The position numbers and the translations under genes are program-made. From assembly GCF_900112345.1 (NCBI RefSeq), contig NZ_FOLB01000001.1:434001-498000 (forward strand): a DNA stretch of 64,000 nt, written 5' to 3'. Of this stretch, positions 1 through 9,622 are shown piece by piece (within the stretch, counting starts at the first letter, position 1; every line of letters begins with the position of its first letter). Under the pieces are notes generated by a model that ran no database searches, was not told where the DNA came from, and saw only the letters and a program-made list of their open reading frames with translations. The stretch comes from Nocardioides terrae. Its GTDB lineage: Bacteria; Actinomycetota; Actinomycetes; Propionibacteriales; Nocardioidaceae.

Positions 1-33
1 CGCACCCGTCCGGGCCGTCCTCCGGGAGCTCGT

Positions 34-1293
34 GTGACGACCCGGAACGACGCCGAGAAGCGCGACGCCGACGACCCGCTGGCCCCGCTGCGCGACCTCT
101 TCGACCTGCCCGAGGGCACGATCTACCTCGACGGCAACTCGCTCGGTGCACTCCCCCGTGCGACCGCGGCCCGGGTCCAGGAGGTCGTCACCGGGGAGTG
201 GGGCGACGCCCTCATCGAGAGCTGGAACAGCGCGGGCTGGATCGCCCTGCCGCACCGCGTCGGCGACAAGATCGCGCGTCTCGTCGGCGCCGGAGCAGGT
301 GAGCTGGTCGTCGCCGACTCCACCAGCGTCAACGTCTACAAGGTGCTGAAGGCGGCCCTCGGCCTGGCCGAGCCGGGCCGCGACGTGATCGTCAGCGAGC
401 GCACCAACTTCCCGACCGACCTCTACATCGCCCAGTCGGTCGCCCGCGAGCACGGCTGCGAGCTCGTCCTGCTCGAGCCCGGCGAGCAGCCGGCCGACCG
501 GCTCGACGAGCGCGTCGCCGTGCTGATGCTGACCCACGTCAACTACCGCACGGGCGCGATGTGGGACATGGCGGGCATCACCGCGCAGGCCCACGAGCGC
601 GGCGTCCTCACCGTGTGGGACCTCTGCCACTCGGCCGGGGCGGTCCCCGTCGACCTCACCGGCGCCGGGGCGGACTTCGCGATCGGCTGCGGCTACAAGT
701 TCCTCAACGGTGGGCCGGGCGCCCCGGCGTACGTCTGGGCGAGCCCGCGGCACGCGGACCGCTTCGCCCAGCCGCTGTCGGGCTGGATGGGCCACGCCGC
801 GCCGTTCGCGTTCACGACCGACTACGAGCCCGCGCCGGGCATCGCCCGCTACGTCTCCGGCACGCCGGGCGTGATCGCCACCGCCGCGCTCGAGTGCGGG
901 GTCGACACGCTCCTCGCCGCCGAGCCGTACGGCGGCCTCGCCGCCCTCCGCCGCAAGTCGCTCGAGCTCACCCGGCTCTTCGCCGACCTCGTCGAGGAAC
1001 GGGTCCCCGGGTTCGCGATCGAGTCGCCCCGCGACGACGAGCGTCGCGGCAGCCAGGTCTGCCTGTCCCGGCCCGAGGGCGGCTACGCGATCGTGCAGGC
1101 GCTGATCGCCCGCGGTGTGGTCGGCGACTTCCGCGTCGGGAGCGACGGCCTGCCCGACATCCTGCGCTTCGGCGTGACCCCGCTCTACACGCGCTTCGTC
1201 GACGTGTGGGACGCGGTCGAGCAGCTGCGTCAGGTGATGGAGAGCGCCGAGTGGCGCGACGAACGGTTCGACCAGAGACTGGCGGTGACGTGA
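34..1293 (+). CDS. kynU: Kynureninase
   Basis: PLP-dependent hydrolase that cleaves kynurenine (or 3-hydroxykynurenine) to anthranilate (or 3-hydroxyanthranilate) plus alanine in tryptophan catabolism. The 419-residue length is normal for the family. The N-terminal signature IYLDGNSLG and the PLP-lysine context [10 protein letters not shown] (Lys222) are clear. The GTG start is preceded by a GGGAG ribosome site at about 24-28. The stop codon overlaps the kynA start by one base (TGATG), so the two are translationally coupled. Formamidase is not seen here and may lie upstream of the window. Confidence 0.95.
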   Translation: MTTRNDAEKRDADDPLAPLRDLFDLPEGTIYLDGNSLGALPRATAARVQEVVTGEWGDALIESWNSAGWIALPHRVGDKIARLVGAGAGELVVADSTSVNVYKVLKAALGLAEPGRDVIVSERTNFPTDLYIAQSVAREHGCELVLLEPGEQPADRLDERVAVLMLTHVNYRTGAMWDMAGITAQAHERGVLTVWDLCHSAGAVPVDLTGAGADFAIGCGYKFLNGGPGAPAYVWASPRHADRFAQPLSGWMGHAAPFAFTTDYEPAPGIARYVSGTPGVIATAALECGVDTLLAAEPYGGLAALRRKSLELTRLFADLVEERVPGFAIESPRDDERRGSQVCLSRPEGGYAIVQALIARGVVGDFRVGSDGLPDILRFGVTPLYTRFVDVWDAVEQLRQVMESAEWRDERFDQRLAVT

Positions 1294-2084
1294 TGGACTA
1301 CGGCGACTACCTGCACCTCGACGAGGTGCTGGCGGCCCAGCACCCCCTGTCCGGGGAGCACGACGAGCTGCTGTTCATCGTGCAGCACCAGACGAGCGAG
1401 CTGTGGATGAGGCTCCTGCTCCACGAGCTCGACGCGGCCACCGTGGCCGTGGCCGGCGACCAGCTGCCGTTCGCCTTCAAGACGACCGCCCGGGCGTCGA
1501 AGATCATGGAGCAGCTCGTCCACGCGTGGGACGTCCTGGCCACGATGACACCGACGGACTACAGCAAGTTCCGCGACGTCCTCGGCTTCGGCAGCGGCTT
1601 CCAGTCCTGGCAGTACCGGTGCATCGAGTTCGCCCTCGGTAACAAGAACGCGCGCTGGGCGGACTCCGTCTCGGGGCCGCACGCCCAGCAGGACACGCGG
1701 CTCTCAGCCGTACGCCAGGCGCTGGAGCGGCCCTCGCTCTACGACGAGGCGCTGCGCCTGCTCGACCGACGCGGCTTCTCGATCCCCGAGTCGCGGCTCG
1801 ACCGCGACTGGACGCAGCCCTACGAGGCCGACGACCAGGTCGAGCACGCCTGGCTGGAGGTCTACCGCGAGCCCGAGAAGCACTGGGACCTCTACCAGCT
1901 CGGCGAGGAGCTCACCGACCTCGAGGACGCCTTCCGGCTGTGGCGGTTCCGCCACGTCTCCACCGTGCAGCGGATCATCGGCTCGAAGACCGGCACCGGT
2001 GGCACGAGCGGCGTCGGCTACCTGCGCACCCGGCTCGACGTCGTGCTCTTCCCCGAGCTGTGGGGGCTGCGCACCGAGCTCTGA
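1293..2084 (+). CDS. kynA: Tryptophan 2,3-dioxygenase
   Basis: Heme dioxygenase that opens the indole ring of tryptophan to N-formylkynurenine, the first step of the kynurenine pathway. The 263-residue protein has the family motifs HQTSELW near residue 30 and [11 protein letters not shown] near residue 105, with the C-terminal [11 protein letters not shown] region. The ATG overlaps the kynU stop; a GTG one codon upstream is an alternative. With kynU it forms a two-gene operon producing anthranilate-type products from tryptophan. Confidence 0.95.
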   Translation: MDYGDYLHLDEVLAAQHPLSGEHDELLFIVQHQTSELWMRLLLHELDAATVAVAGDQLPFAFKTTARASKIMEQLVHAWDVLATMTPTDYSKFRDVLGFGSGFQSWQYRCIEFALGNKNARWADSVSGPHAQQDTRLSAVRQALERPSLYDEALRLLDRRGFSIPESRLDRDWTQPYEADDQVEHAWLEVYREPEKHWDLYQLGEELTDLEDAFRLWRFRHVSTVQRIIGSKTGTGGTSGVGYLRTRLDVVLFPELWGLRTEL

Positions 2085-2109
2085 TCTCGGCGACCGGCAG
2101 AATGAGCGC

Positions 2110-2589
2110 ATGAGCACGTCCCTCAGCCACGAGCTGACCTACGACGCCCCTCTCGCCGACGTGGCCGCGATGCTGGCCGACCCCGCCTTCCGGGAGCGGG
2201 TCTGCGACGCCCAGCACGCGATCTCGCGCAGGGTGACCGTGACCGGCTCGACCGGGAGCGGGAGCGTCGCGATCGACTACTCGCAGGCGTCGGCCGGGAT
2301 CCCGTCCTTCGCCAAGAAGATCGTCGGCGACACCATCGACATCGTCCAGCGCGAGCAGTGGAGCCACGACCGGGCCGCTCTCGACATCACCATCCCCGGC
2401 AAGCCCGGGGACATGAAGGGCAGCATCACGCTCGCCGAGCGAGGCGGCATGACGATCGAGACCGTCTCGGTGGAGATCCGGGTCGGGGTGCCGCTCGTGG
2501 GCGGCAAGCTCGAGCGGCTGATCGAGGAGATCCTCGTCAAGGCCTTCAAGAAGGAGAACCAGGTCGGCCGCGAGTGGCTGGCTCGCTAG
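2110..2589 (+). CDS. DUF2505 family protein
   Basis: A 159-residue soluble protein resembling the actinobacterial DUF2505 family, which is thought to adopt an SRPBCC/START-like fold; function unknown. The N-terminus (HELTYDAPLADVAAML) and C-terminal amphipathic segment fit that family. No signal peptide or membrane segment is seen. It starts 25 nt after kynA, and CAGAAT at 2097-2102 could be a -10 element. Its last 44 bases overlap the end of a small convergent gene. Confidence 0.75.
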   Translation: MSTSLSHELTYDAPLADVAAMLADPAFRERVCDAQHAISRRVTVTGSTGSGSVAIDYSQASAGIPSFAKKIVGDTIDIVQREQWSHDRAALDITIPGKPGDMKGSITLAERGGMTIETVSVEIRVGVPLVGGKLERLIEEILVKAFKKENQVGREWLAR

Positions 2590-2767
2590 CGCCCTCGCCC
2601 GGTTCCTGGGCCGCCTCGGCGGCGGCGTCCTCGGCGGCGTCCTGCCGCCGGCGTACGGCGACCACGATCCCGAGCAGCACGAACGGACCAAACGCCAGCA
2701 GCAGCGTCAGGACCTTCTCGTAGGGATGCAGCGCGCCCAGGTGGAGCGCCACGATGTCGAGGAACAC
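2546..2767 (-). CDS. Small single-pass membrane protein
   Basis: A 73-residue protein starting at GTG. It has one hydrophobic helix (about residues 17-37, LTLLLAFGPFVLLGIVVAV) followed by an Arg-rich and then an acidic, disordered tail. I do not recognise a named family. It overlaps the convergent DUF2505 gene at its 3' end. The clear membrane helix with a positive flank makes it plausible as a real gene; function unknown. Confidence 0.55.
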   Translation of the reverse strand: MFLDIVALHLGALHPYEKVLTLLLAFGPFVLLGIVVAVRRRQDAAEDAAAEAAQEPGEGASEPATRGRPGSPS

Positions 2768-2817
2768 ACGTCCACTCTAGATCGCGACGCCCGCACCTGG
2801 GCGTGCGGGTCATCCGG

Positions 2818-3540
2818 TCAGTAGCGCCAGATCTTGAAGCCGTAGGTGAAGCCGTCGAGGCCCCGCGTCGTCGGCAGGACCAGGCGGTAGTGACCGGTCT
2901 TGCCGAATCGACCGACGAACCGGCCGTTGGCGTGGAACTTGATCTTCTTGTACTTCTTCCAGTGCTTGCCCTTCTTGATCTGGACGGGCACCTTGAGGCC
3001 GGCGACCGAGGCCGCGGGCTTCACCGTGAAGGTGGTCTTCACGCTGCCGTGGCCGCCGCGGAACTTCATGTCGACGGCGCGGTAGACGCCGAACCGGACC
3101 GGCGCGGAGGCAGCCGCCGGGAACTTCAGCACGTCGCTGCCGTCGGTGTAGGTGCCCTCCGGCCGGTAGGCCCGGATGAGGACCGAGCCGGTCGCCGGGA
3201 CGCTCGCATAGGCCGAGCCGGCCGACGTGTTGCCGCCGACCGTGGCCCAGTTCACGCCGTCGGCGGACGTCTGGATCAGGAGGTTGCCGGTGGTGCCGTA
3301 CGGGAGCCGCCCGGTCGTGTACCCGGGACACGAGCCGCTCGCCGTGGCGTCGACGCTGTTGGTGCGGCCGAACTCCAGCGTGGTGTAGCTGGGCGCGACC
3401 TGGACCGTGTCGGTGCACTGCACGGTCGCCGTGGTCGCCGCGCTCGCAGGTGTGGCCGTTCCGACCGCCGCGAGCGTCGCCGTGCCCAGCCCGAGCGCGA
3501 CGACGGCCCCGCCGACCCTGGACAGGAAGGTCCTCTTCAT
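2818..3540 (-). CDS. Secreted protein of unknown function
   Basis: A 240-residue exported protein. The ATG at 3540 is preceded by AAGGGGA and gives a normal Sec signal peptide (MKRTFLSRVGG, hydrophobic core, cleavage near TPASAA at about residue 34). The mature part has two Cys near its N-terminus and looks all-beta. It ends with a Lys/Tyr-rich stretch and an aromatic C-terminus (TYGFKIWRY). Surface beta-domain proteins of this kind are common in Nocardioides; no enzymatic motif is visible. Confidence 0.75.
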   Translation of the reverse strand: MKRTFLSRVGGAVVALGLGTATLAAVGTATPASAATTATVQCTDTVQVAPSYTTLEFGRTNSVDATASGSCPGYTTGRLPYGTTGNLLIQTSADGVNWATVGGNTSAGSAYASVPATGSVLIRAYRPEGTYTDGSDVLKFPAAASAPVRFGVYRAVDMKFRGGHGSVKTTFTVKPAASVAGLKVPVQIKKGKHWKKYKKIKFHANGRFVGRFGKTGHYRLVLPTTRGLDGFTYGFKIWRY

Positions 3541-3662
3541 CGATGTGTCCCCTTGAGATCGTGACTTCCGGATCCCCAGATCCGGGCGGGCAGGTCCTGC
3601 CCGTGCCAGCGACAGCCAAGCAGGGAGAGGTGGAGAAGTCGATGGGGACAAGTCCCCAACTC

Positions 3663-4010
3663 TCACGTGATCAGGTCGGGGATCTCCTGCGTCGCGAACC
3701 AGCCGAGGTCCTCGTCGGGATCGGCGCCTGCGGGGCGCTCGGCGAGGTCGGCGTGCACCGCCGCCCAGCTCCGGGCAGGGACCGGCTGGGAGGGCGACGC
3801 CGCCTCGACCACGAGCACCACCCGCCGGCCCGGACCGGCGAGCAGGTCGGCCGACACGTCGGCCGCGGACATCAGGGCGGTGTACTCCCCGTCCTCGGTG
3901 TCGTCGGGCGGCTCGAACGCGCCGAGCACCCCGGGGTCGGACGCAGGGACCTCGCCGGCGGTGTGCCAGCGGGCGAGCAGGTCGATGGTGGCGGGGACGT
4001 AGAGCCGCAT
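3663..4010 (-). CDS. DUF6912-like small protein
   Basis: A 115-residue acidic protein beginning MRLYVPATIDLL, which resembles the actinobacterial DUF6912 family; no function is known. Its ATG overlaps the stop codon of the upstream acyltransferase gene (TGATG at 4012-4008), so the two are probably co-translated. No membrane segment or catalytic signature is visible. Confidence 0.65.
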   Translation of the reverse strand: MRLYVPATIDLLARWHTAGEVPASDPGVLGAFEPPDDTEDGEYTALMSAADVSADLLAGPGRRVVLVVEAASPSQPVPARSWAAVHADLAERPAGADPDEDLGWFATQEIPDLIT

Positions 4011-5467
4011 CAGGAGCCCGCCTGACCGCCGCGGCCGCTGCCGCGTCGACGACCCCGGGGCGCCCGGCCGCGGCCGCCGCTCGCGGTGTCCTGCAGCTCG
4101 GCGAGCGCGTCGGCGAAGCACTGGCAGAGGATGTCGGCGTCGGGGACGAGGTCGCGGTCGGCGGTCATCCCGAGGAACACCCTGCCGTGGTAGGAGGTCA
4201 CGCCGATGGCGAGGGCGTGCCCCGGCGTCAGCGGCGGGACCGGAAAGCTGGCCACCATCTCGGCGCCGATCGCGTAGCGCGGCGACTGCGGGCCGGGGAC
4301 GTTGGTGACCGCGATCTGGTAGCTGCCGCCCGGCTGTGCGGCCGCGGCGCGCGACCCGACGGCGTGGAAGGTGGTCGGCGCGAAACCGGCGATCGAGACG
4401 AGCCGGCTCGCGGCGACCCCGCGGCCGGTCGCCTTGTGGGACTCGAAGGAGTAGGACACCTGGTGCAGCCGGACCACCGGGCTGGCCTCTCCGACCGGCA
4501 GGTCGACGAAGTGCACGGCGATCTGCGAGCCCAGGGAGGTCTCCTCCTCGTTCTCGTCGATGACCGAGACGGGTACGACGGCCCGCACCTGCCGCAGCCC
4601 GGCGAGGGACTCGGCCCGGGTCATCAGCCAGGCCCGCAGCCCGCCGGCGATCACGGCGAGCACGACGTCGTTGATGGTCCCGCCGTGCACCGCCCGGATG
4701 GCGCGGAGGTCGTCGAGACGCGCCTCGAGGGTGACGAACCGCCGCTGCTGGGAGAGCCGGCCGTTCAGCGGCGTGGGCCGCTCGGGGCGGCGGCCCGTCA
4801 TGAGCTCGGCGGCGCCGACGCCCCGTCGGACGGCACGGCGCGCCTCCCGGGCGAGGTGGGAGCCGGTGCTGCGCGCGGTGTCGAGCACCGTCTGGGGCTC
4901 CGCCAGCGCATCGCGGAGCGCGGAGACGACCAGGCCGGCGGGCGTGGGGGCACGCCCCGGCACCCAGTCGTCGGGGTCCATCGGCCTGGTCTCGGGGCTC
5001 ACGTCGAGCAGCAGCTGGCCCAGGTCGACGGTCTGCACTCCGTCGACCAGGGCCTGGTGGGCCTTCGTGAGGAGGGCGACGCGCCCACCCTCGAGGCCCT
5101 CGACGAGATACATCTCCCACAGCGGGCGGTGGCGGTCGAGCGGCCGGGAGACGATCCGCGCGACGAGGTCGCGGAGCTGGTCGGCCGTGCCAGGGCGCGG
5201 CAGTGCGGAGCGGCGGACGTGGTACTCGAGGTCGAAGGTGGAGTCGTCGGCCCACACCGGGTTGGCCAGCCTCCCGGGCACCAGCTGGACCTTCTGCCGG
5301 TAGCGCGGCACGAACGAGATGCGGTCGGCGATGAGAGCCAGCAGCGCGTCGTAGTCGAACCCGCCCGGGCCCGGCTCGAAGATCTCGACCGTCGCGTTCT
5401 GTCGCGGCGCGGTGGGACGCTCGTCGGTCAGGAAGGCGAGGTCACGCGGTGTGAGGCGGTCCCCCAT
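4010..5467 (-). CDS. WS/DGAT family O-acyltransferase, altered active-site motif
   Basis: A 485-residue member of the wax ester synthase/diacylglycerol acyltransferase family, which transfers acyl-CoA to alcohols or diacylglycerol. The N-terminus (GDRLTPRDLAFL), the PLW element and a C-terminal NVPGP motif fit. The catalytic HHxxxDG motif reads HQALVDG near residue 133, so the second His, normally the general base, is Gln. GTG at 5476 is possible, but AGGGG sits 8 nt before ATG 5467. It precedes and overlaps a DUF6912-like gene. Confidence 0.85.
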   Translation of the reverse strand: MGDRLTPRDLAFLTDERPTAPRQNATVEIFEPGPGGFDYDALLALIADRISFVPRYRQKVQLVPGRLANPVWADDSTFDLEYHVRRSALPRPGTADQLRDLVARIVSRPLDRHRPLWEMYLVEGLEGGRVALLTKAHQALVDGVQTVDLGQLLLDVSPETRPMDPDDWVPGRAPTPAGLVVSALRDALAEPQTVLDTARSTGSHLAREARRAVRRGVGAAELMTGRRPERPTPLNGRLSQQRRFVTLEARLDDLRAIRAVHGGTINDVVLAVIAGGLRAWLMTRAESLAGLRQVRAVVPVSVIDENEEETSLGSQIAVHFVDLPVGEASPVVRLHQVSYSFESHKATGRGVAASRLVSIAGFAPTTFHAVGSRAAAAQPGGSYQIAVTNVPGPQSPRYAIGAEMVASFPVPPLTPGHALAIGVTSYHGRVFLGMTADRDLVPDADILCQCFADALAELQDTASGGRGRAPRGRRRGSGRGGQAGS

Positions 5468-5591
5468 GTGACGCACCCCTTTCCGGGGCCTCTTGGGCCC
5501 CTCTCAGCAACGCGTGGGATTCTTCCAGAGGTGCGACGGGCGTGGACCGTCCGTCGTCGTCCGTGTGTCGAACTCAACCAGAGAGGCAACG

Positions 5592-5969
5592 ATGCGCAAG
5601 CTGCGCCACCTCACCGTCGTCGTCGCAGTCCTCGCCGGCGGCCTCACCCTCACCGCGTGCGGCAGCGACAGCGACGCCCCGGCCTCCTCGAAGGTCAGCA
5701 CCAAGAGCATCGACGTCACCATCGAGGGCGACAGCGTCACGCCGAACGGCGACCGTGTCGAGGTGTCCGTCGGCCAGCCGGTCGAGTTCGTCGTCAAGGC
5801 GGACGCTCCCGGCGAGATCCACGTCCACTCCGACCCGGAGCAGGAGCTGGAGTACACGAAGGGGACCACCATCCTCAAGCTCCCCGCCTCCATCTTCGAC
5901 CGCGCCGGGATCATCGAGGTCGAGTCGCACGCGCTCGAGAAGACGATCGTCCAGCTCGAAGTGAAGTGA
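5592..5969 (+). CDS. Cupredoxin-like lipoprotein
   Basis: A 125-residue lipoprotein. The start ATG follows AGAGAGG. The signal peptide ends in the lipobox LTAC (Cys at about residue 23) followed by GSDSD, so it should be membrane anchored outside the cell. The mature domain is a small beta-sandwich similar to EfeO-type cupredoxin-like domains, with HVHSD and a late ESHALEKT segment; a full copper-ligand set is not obvious. It lies 7 nt before a polytopic membrane protein, its probable partner. Confidence 0.75.
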   Translation: MRKLRHLTVVVAVLAGGLTLTACGSDSDAPASSKVSTKSIDVTIEGDSVTPNGDRVEVSVGQPVEFVVKADAPGEIHVHSDPEQELEYTKGTTILKLPASIFDRAGIIEVESHALEKTIVQLEVK

Positions 5970-5976
5970 TCCGCCG

Positions 5977-7308
5977 GTGATCTCGGCCCACGGGATCGGT
6001 GGCGCGCGCGACCTGCCGATCCCGCCGGAGCTCGCCATCGCCGGTGCGGTCGCCGCCCTGACCGTCTCCTTCACCGTCCTTGCTGTCGCGTGGCGCAACC
6101 CGCGCTACGACGCCGCGACGTCGGGGCGCGCCGCGCCCGCCTGGCTCGGCCGGGTCGTCGACGCCCCCTGGTGGCGGGTGCTCTGGCGCGTCGTCGGGTT
6201 CGTGCTCTTCCTCTACACCGCGATGGTCGCCGTCTTCGGCAAGGACCTGCTGACCAACCCGCTGTTCGGGATCTTCTACGTGTGGTGGTGGGTCGCCCTC
6301 GTCCCGCTGTCGCTGCTGTTCGGCCCGGTGTGGAAGGCGATCAGCCCGGTCCGCACCATCAACCTCTTCTTCGCCAAGCTCTCCGGCGGTGACCCGGAGA
6401 CCGGCCTCTACCGCTATCCGGAGCGGCTCGGGCACTGGCCGGCCGCCGTCGGCCTCTTCGCGTTCGTCTGGATGGAGCTGGTCTATCCCTACTCCACCGA
6501 GCTGGGCCCGGTCCGGCTCTGGTGCGCGATCTACGTCGCGGCGATGCTCGTGGGCGGGGCGATGTTCGGCAACACGTTCTACGAGCGTGCGGACCCGTTC
6601 GAGGTCTACAGCTCGCTGGTCGCCAAGCTGTCGGCGTGGGGCCGCCGCGACGGCGTCCTGCTCGTCCGCAGCCCGCTCGCCAACCTCGACACGGTGACGC
6701 CGCGCCCGGGGCTGGTGGCGGTGACCGCCGTGCTCTTCGGCTCGACCGCGTTCGACTCCTTCAAGGACTCCTCGCACTGGGTGCGGTTCGTCCAGAACAA
6801 CGACTTCATCGGCACCCACAGCTATGGCCTGACGCTGGCCAACAACCTGGCGCTGATCGCCTTCTGCCTCGCGGTCGGCGCGATCTTCGCGACCGGCACG
6901 ATGCTGACCGGCGTCGAGCCGGGCTTCCAGCGGCGCACGCTCCCGGGGCTCTTCACCCACTCGATCGTGCCGATCATCGTGGGCTACGTCGTCGCGCACT
7001 ACCTCTCCTACCTGCTCGAGGCGGGCGAGGCGACGCTGATCAAGGCCAGCGACCCGTTCTCCGACGGCTCCAACTGGTTCGGCACCGCCGACTGGAAGAT
7101 CGACTACTTCTTCGCCTACCACCCGACGCTGCTGGCGACCACCAAGGTCCTCGCCGTCGTGATCGGCCACGTCGTCGGGGTGGTCGCCGCGCACGACCGG
7201 GCGGTCAGGCTGCTCCCGCGCCGCCACCAGCTCACCGGGCAGCTGCCGCTGCTCTTCGCGATGGTGGCCTTCACCGTCGGCGGGCTCTGGCTGCTGTTCT
7301 CGGCCTGA
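5977..7308 (+). CDS. Polytopic membrane protein of unknown function
   Basis: A 443-residue integral membrane protein with roughly 9-10 hydrophobic helices (for example around residues 18-38, 70-87, 97-115 and 424-443). It starts with GTG just after the stop of the lipoprotein gene, suggesting coupled expression. Notable are a Trp-rich segment (YVWWWVALVPL) and conserved-looking His residues in late helices. I do not recognise transport or redox motifs strong enough to name a function. Confidence 0.7.
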   Translation: MISAHGIGGARDLPIPPELAIAGAVAALTVSFTVLAVAWRNPRYDAATSGRAAPAWLGRVVDAPWWRVLWRVVGFVLFLYTAMVAVFGKDLLTNPLFGIFYVWWWVALVPLSLLFGPVWKAISPVRTINLFFAKLSGGDPETGLYRYPERLGHWPAAVGLFAFVWMELVYPYSTELGPVRLWCAIYVAAMLVGGAMFGNTFYERADPFEVYSSLVAKLSAWGRRDGVLLVRSPLANLDTVTPRPGLVAVTAVLFGSTAFDSFKDSSHWVRFVQNNDFIGTHSYGLTLANNLALIAFCLAVGAIFATGTMLTGVEPGFQRRTLPGLFTHSIVPIIVGYVVAHYLSYLLEAGEATLIKASDPFSDGSNWFGTADWKIDYFFAYHPTLLATTKVLAVVIGHVVGVVAAHDRAVRLLPRRHQLTGQLPLLFAMVAFTVGGLWLLFSA

Positions 7309-7312
7309 CGGC

Positions 7313-8305
7313 CTACGACGCGAGCGGCGCCGTGTCGACCTCCTGCGGGTGCGCGAGCCCTTCGCGCAGCGCGGTGAGCGCCTCGACGGCGGTCCGCCCG
7401 GGCCGCCAGCCCAGCTCGCGCTCGGCCCGGTCGTAGGACATCAGCGGCATCTGCAGGAGGTAGTCGAGCAGCTGGGGCGGCGCGGGGATCAGGTGGGCGT
7501 GCCACGCGGCGGCCGCCAGGTCCCGGGCGACCCGGCCCGGGAACGGGATCGTCCGGCCACCGAACACCTCGGCCAGCACGGCTGCGTCGACGATCGGCTC
7601 CGTGGCCAGGTTGAACGCCCCGCGGGCGTCGGCGAGCACGGCGTCGGCGAAGGCCCGGGCGGCGTCGTCGGTGTGCATCGCCTGGAAGACCAGCCCGGGC
7701 AGCGCCGGCACGAGGGGTACGCCGACCCGGCCGATCAGTCGGGTCGGCATCCAGCTCCCGCCGAAGATCCGCAGCTGCTCGGGCGAGGACGGCGCCTTGA
7801 ACATGAAGGCGGGCCGCATCCGCGCCACGCGGATCTCCGGGTGCGACTGCTCGAAGCCGTCCAGCATCCGCTCGACGTACGCCTTCTCGCGGCAGTAGGC
7901 GGCCGGTGACCAGCCGTGCGTCGGCCAGCTCTCGTCGATCCGCTCGGTCTTGCTGCCCGGCGAGTAGGCGCCGACCGACGACGCCACGACGACGGCCGAG
8001 ACACCTGCCTGCGCCGCCGCGTCGAGCACGCGCGACGTGCCGTGGACGTTGACGCCCCAGGTGACGTCGGGGTGGTGGCTGGGCTGGAAGGCCCACGCCA
8101 GGTGGACGACGGCGTCGACCTCGTCGAAGAGCCCGACCAGGTCGTCGTACCGCACGTCGCAGGGGCGCCAGGTCACGCCGTCCGGCTGCCACCGCGGCCT
8201 GCGCCGGGCGATGCCGACGACCTCGTCGACCTCGGACCTGCGCGCGAGCTCGGCCACGACGCTGGTCCCGACGTTCCCCGTCGCTCCTGTCACCACGATG
8301 CGCAT
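7313..8305 (-). CDS. NAD-dependent epimerase/dehydratase
   Basis: A 330-residue extended short-chain dehydrogenase. The N-terminal Rossmann motif is VTGATGNVGTS, and the YxxxK catalytic pair is seen as YCREK near residue 145, with a preceding SSVGAYSPG segment. ATG 8305 is chosen over 8344 because it starts directly at MRIVVTGATG. It is convergent with the membrane protein gene, 4 nt between stops. The substrate is probably a nucleotide sugar or steroid-like compound but cannot be told. Confidence 0.85.
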   Translation of the reverse strand: MRIVVTGATGNVGTSVVAELARRSEVDEVVGIARRRPRWQPDGVTWRPCDVRYDDLVGLFDEVDAVVHLAWAFQPSHHPDVTWGVNVHGTSRVLDAAAQAGVSAVVVASSVGAYSPGSKTERIDESWPTHGWSPAAYCREKAYVERMLDGFEQSHPEIRVARMRPAFMFKAPSSPEQLRIFGGSWMPTRLIGRVGVPLVPALPGLVFQAMHTDDAARAFADAVLADARGAFNLATEPIVDAAVLAEVFGGRTIPFPGRVARDLAAAAWHAHLIPAPPQLLDYLLQMPLMSYDRAERELGWRPGRTAVEALTALREGLAHPQEVDTAPLAS

Positions 8306-8347
8306 CCCTCGCACGTACCCCTGCCGCGGGGCGGCATGCGACACGCG

Positions 8348-9622
8348 TCAGCGGCGGCGAAGCGGCGTCAGGCGGCGCCGCGTCCGGTCGGCGCGGCGTC
8401 CGACGACCGGAGGCGCGAGCTCGTCGACGAGCCCGGCGACGGCCCGAGCGAGCGCGGTGTCCGGCGCCGTGTCGAGCAGCGACCGGCCGGCCACCGCCGC
8501 CTCGTCGACCGTCGCCCGGTCGTCGGGCAGGAACCGCACGCCCGCCGTCCGAACCACACCGTCGAGCATCCCGGTGATGTCCCGCTCGGACCATCCGAGC
8601 GTGGGCCGCATCCGGTTGACCACCACGTGCGCCGGCAGGGGCGTGCGCTCCCGCAGGTCGACCAGGGCGCGAGCCAGCCGAGGCAGACCGACGGGGTCGG
8701 GGCCGCCGACCACGACCAGCGCGTCAGCGGCCTCGAGCGCGTCGAGGGTGAGCTGGTTGCGGGTGGTGCGGCCCAGTGACTGGGCGCCGTCGTCCTCGAT
8801 GCTGAAGCCGGTGTCGACGACGACGTAGCCGCTCGTCCGGGCGCAGTCGGCGATCTCCCCGACCAGGCCCGGGCGCAGCTCGGCCCACCGGTCGGCCCGC
8901 GGCAGTCCGGTCACCACGCCGAGGTGGGGCGCATAGCCGCGCAGCACCGTCGAGAAGCGCTCCGTGAGCTCGCCCGCAGCCGACAGGCGGGCCGCCGACA
9001 GCAGGCCGGAGACCTCGTCGAGGACGCCCAGGAGCGGTGCGACGGCGCCGCCGTAGGGGTCGGCGTCGACCAGGACGGTGGACAGCTGGCGGTGGGCGAG
9101 CTCGGCGGCGACGGCGGCCGCGACCGTCGTCCGGCCCGGAGCGCCGGGCGGCCCCCACACGACCACGACCCGGCCGCGCAGCGGCTCGCGTGCGCCGGCG
9201 TCCGACGGTGCCGCCGCCGGTGGCTCCGGCGCCGGGGCGCGCCCGCCCGCCGCCTCGACGGGTGCGGTGAGCGCCGCGGGCAGCTGGCCGAGGGCGTCCT
9301 CGCCGACGAGCTGGCCCAGCCCGGCGCGGGCGGCCCGGGCGCGGGCGGCGTCGCCCGCCGCGGCGGCCGGGACGACGGCGATCGGGCGCACTCCGAGGCG
9401 GCGCAGCTGGTCGGCGGCAGTGGCGTCGAGGCCCGGCAGGTCGGCGGCCACGACGGCGGCGTCGGCCTGCCCGGAGGCAGCGGCGGCGAGCAGGTCGTCC
9501 AGGTCGACGCAGCGCTTGAGCACGACGACACCGGGGCTGCGCTCGAGCACGCCGAGCGCGGCGGGCTCCCAGCCGGCGCCGGCCGCGGCCAGGAGGACGA
9601 CGCTGGTCGGGGGCCCGATCAT
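8348..9622 (-). CDS. CpaE-like MinD/ParA family ATPase
   Basis: A 424-residue protein with an N-terminal receiver-like region and a C-terminal P-loop ATPase domain. The deviant Walker A reads GPPGAPGRTT near residue 160; VDADPYGG and VVDTGFS follow. This resembles CpaE/TadZ proteins that place Flp/Tad pilus machinery. Its ATG overlaps the stop of the upstream SAF-domain gene (ATGA), supporting a shared role. No TadA ATPase or pilin gene is in the window. Confidence 0.75.
   Translation of the reverse strand: MIGPPTSVVLLAAAGAGWEPAALGVLERSPGVVVLKRCVDLDDLLAAAASGQADAAVVAADLPGLDATAADQLRRLGVRPIAVVPAAAAGDAARARAARAGLGQLVGEDALGQLPAALTAPVEAAGGRAPAPEPPAAAPSDAGAREPLRGRVVVVWGPPGAPGRTTVAAAVAAELAHRQLSTVLVDADPYGGAVAPLLGVLDEVSGLLSAARLSAAGELTERFSTVLRGYAPHLGVVTGLPRADRWAELRPGLVGEIADCARTSGYVVVDTGFSIEDDGAQSLGRTTRNQLTLDALEAADALVVVGGPDPVGLPRLARALVDLRERTPLPAHVVVNRMRPTLGWSERDITGMLDGVVRTAGVRFLPDDRATVDEAAVAGRSLLDTAPDTALARAVAGLVDELAPPVVGRRADRTRRRLTPLRRR

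Noticed and set aside
561..1292. Extended N-terminus on the same frame as tryptophan dioxygenase
   Set aside because: It runs antiphase through kynU and is Arg/Pro-rich, typical of a GC-rich shadow; the family start is at 1293.
4187..5980. Long plus-strand open frame opposite the WS/DGAT gene
   Set aside because: Shadow of a GC-rich coding strand; composition is low in aromatic and hydrophobic residues and no family motif is present.
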